5,832 nucleotides of DNA from JAQBFJ01 sp032123435 (GTDB taxonomy: Bacteria; Verrucomicrobiota; Kiritimatiellia; UBA8416; JAQBFJ01): NCBI GenBank assembly GCA_032123435.1, contig JAQBFJ010000027.1, forward strand, positions 1 through 5,832. The letters are read 5' to 3'. Each line of letters starts with the position of its first letter. Position 1 is the stretch's first letter. Below are positions 5,635 to 5,832 of the stretch, piece after piece. A model generated the notes under the pieces. That model had not been told where the DNA came from, searched no databases, and was given only the letters and a program-made list of their open reading frames with translations. Made by a program: the position numbers and the translations under genes.

Positions 5635-5682
5635 CTTTTTTTATTCCTACATGGTAACTCCGTGGTGAAATCTTCTTTGCTT

Positions 5683-5832
5683 CTACATTTTCCGTTTTTT
5701 CTGTTTGCTCATTTCTTTTACTTTCTTTAAGTATCTGGCATCTGACTTATGTCTTGGATCATCAATTCCGCTTTTAATCTCGATCAGACTATCCAAATCT
5801 ATCCAGTTTGCCGGTGTCTTGCCATATGGGGA
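5683..5832 (-). CDS. C-terminal end of a protein, possibly nucleotidyltransferase-like (5' part outside window)
   Basis: The frame is open from the right edge to TAG (5685-5683) and gives the last 49 residues. It begins SPYGKTPANWIDLDSLIEIK, continues with SGIDDPRHKSDARYLKKVKE and ends in a lysine-rich tail. The pattern LDSLIxIKSxIxDPRHxxDxxxL resembles the closing helix of small MNT/AbiEii-like nucleotidyltransferase proteins, where a Lys and an Asp recur in a similar order. The match is to this segment only and the catalytic part is outside, so the function is tentative. The gene is on the same strand as the transposase and ends 127 bases before it. The tail looks natural, with no sign that the insertion sequence cut it. 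Confidence 0.6.
   Translation of the reverse strand, partial: SPYGKTPANWIDLDSLIEIKSGIDDPRHKSDARYLKKVKEMSKQKKRKM

Larger units (their letters stand above)
4450..5640 (-). mobile_element. IS110-family insertion sequence (outer ends not determined)
   Basis: The element is recognised by its transposase. IS110 elements usually have no terminal inverted repeats of the classical kind and make little or no target duplication, so the borders given are only the transposase gene plus the structured leader. The left-hand (upstream) border must lie before or near the stop codon of the neighbouring gene at 5683 if that gene is intact. The downstream border may lie almost at the transposase stop, because coding-like sequence begins right behind it. 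Confidence 0.6.
5538..5662. repeat. direct repeat ACATGGTAACTnCG around the transposase leader
   Basis: ACATGGTAACTTCG (5538-5551, transposase codons 2-6) recurs as ACATGGTAACTCCG (5649-5662), 111 bases further, with one mismatch in 14. The second copy lies outside the transposase gene, just past the hairpin. The span given covers both copies and the sequence between. Confidence 0.6.
5557..5682 (-). ncRNA. candidate location of the IS110 bridge RNA
   Basis: In the IS110 group the guide RNA is encoded in the non-coding end upstream of the transposase gene, on the same strand. Here only 126 bases lie between the neighbouring stop codon and the transposase ATG. They hold one long and one inner stem, the kind of structure expected. 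I cannot identify target- or donor-binding loops, and the space is shorter than in well studied members, so the RNA might overlap the neighbouring gene. In IS1111-type members it would instead lie downstream of the transposase. Confidence 0.3.

Overview
The window comes from a bacterium, most likely a Gram-negative environmental lineage. It carries a lipoprotein with a type II signal peptide, a two-HKD cardiolipin synthase, an FAD oxidoreductase of the glycerol-3-phosphate dehydrogenase type and an IS110-family insertion sequence. Moderate GC content and long, repeat-rich intergenic spaces recall PVC-type or other environmental genomes, but nothing here fixes the taxon.

Left part (1-1314): a minus-strand gene runs off the left edge. 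It has a clear GGGISG dinucleotide fold and the IHGGLRYL signature of GlpD/GlpA-like enzymes. Behind it lie about 590 bases without a convincing gene, apart from a GC-richer patch (about 846-1034) that may be decayed coding sequence.

Middle part (1315-3932, plus strand): a 280-residue lipoprotein of unknown function is followed, after a 266-base spacer with its own promoter-like sequence, by a 502-residue cardiolipin synthase with two N-terminal membrane segments and both HKD motifs intact. The spacer makes separate transcription likely. The synthase start codon sits only about 10 bases behind a good -10 box and lacks a Shine-Dalgarno sequence, so a nearly leaderless mRNA is possible. GlpD-type and Cls enzymes both touch glycerophosphate/phospholipid metabolism, but they are divergent and separated here, so no common pathway can be claimed.

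Right part (3933-5832): the space after cls is dense in structure: 4.5 copies of a hexamer ATCGNN, a 17-bp hairpin with one bulge between convergent genes, and a set of mutually exclusive hairpins related to a palindrome upstream of cls. Then comes a minus-strand IS110-family transposase (368 residues). Its ribosome binding site is exactly complementary, over 11 bases, to a segment 56 bases upstream. Between the two arms lie an inner hairpin and a 21-codon reading frame that stops one base before the transposase start. This is the most interesting structure in the window. It may be translational control, the end of the element's bridge RNA, or both. A 76-codon open frame with coding-like composition follows the transposase stop. 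The C-terminus of another, possibly nucleotidyltransferase-type, gene enters from the right edge.

I found no rRNA, tRNA or CRISPR array and no multi-gene defence-like system. The unusual content is the regulatory and repeat architecture rather than a new enzyme system.
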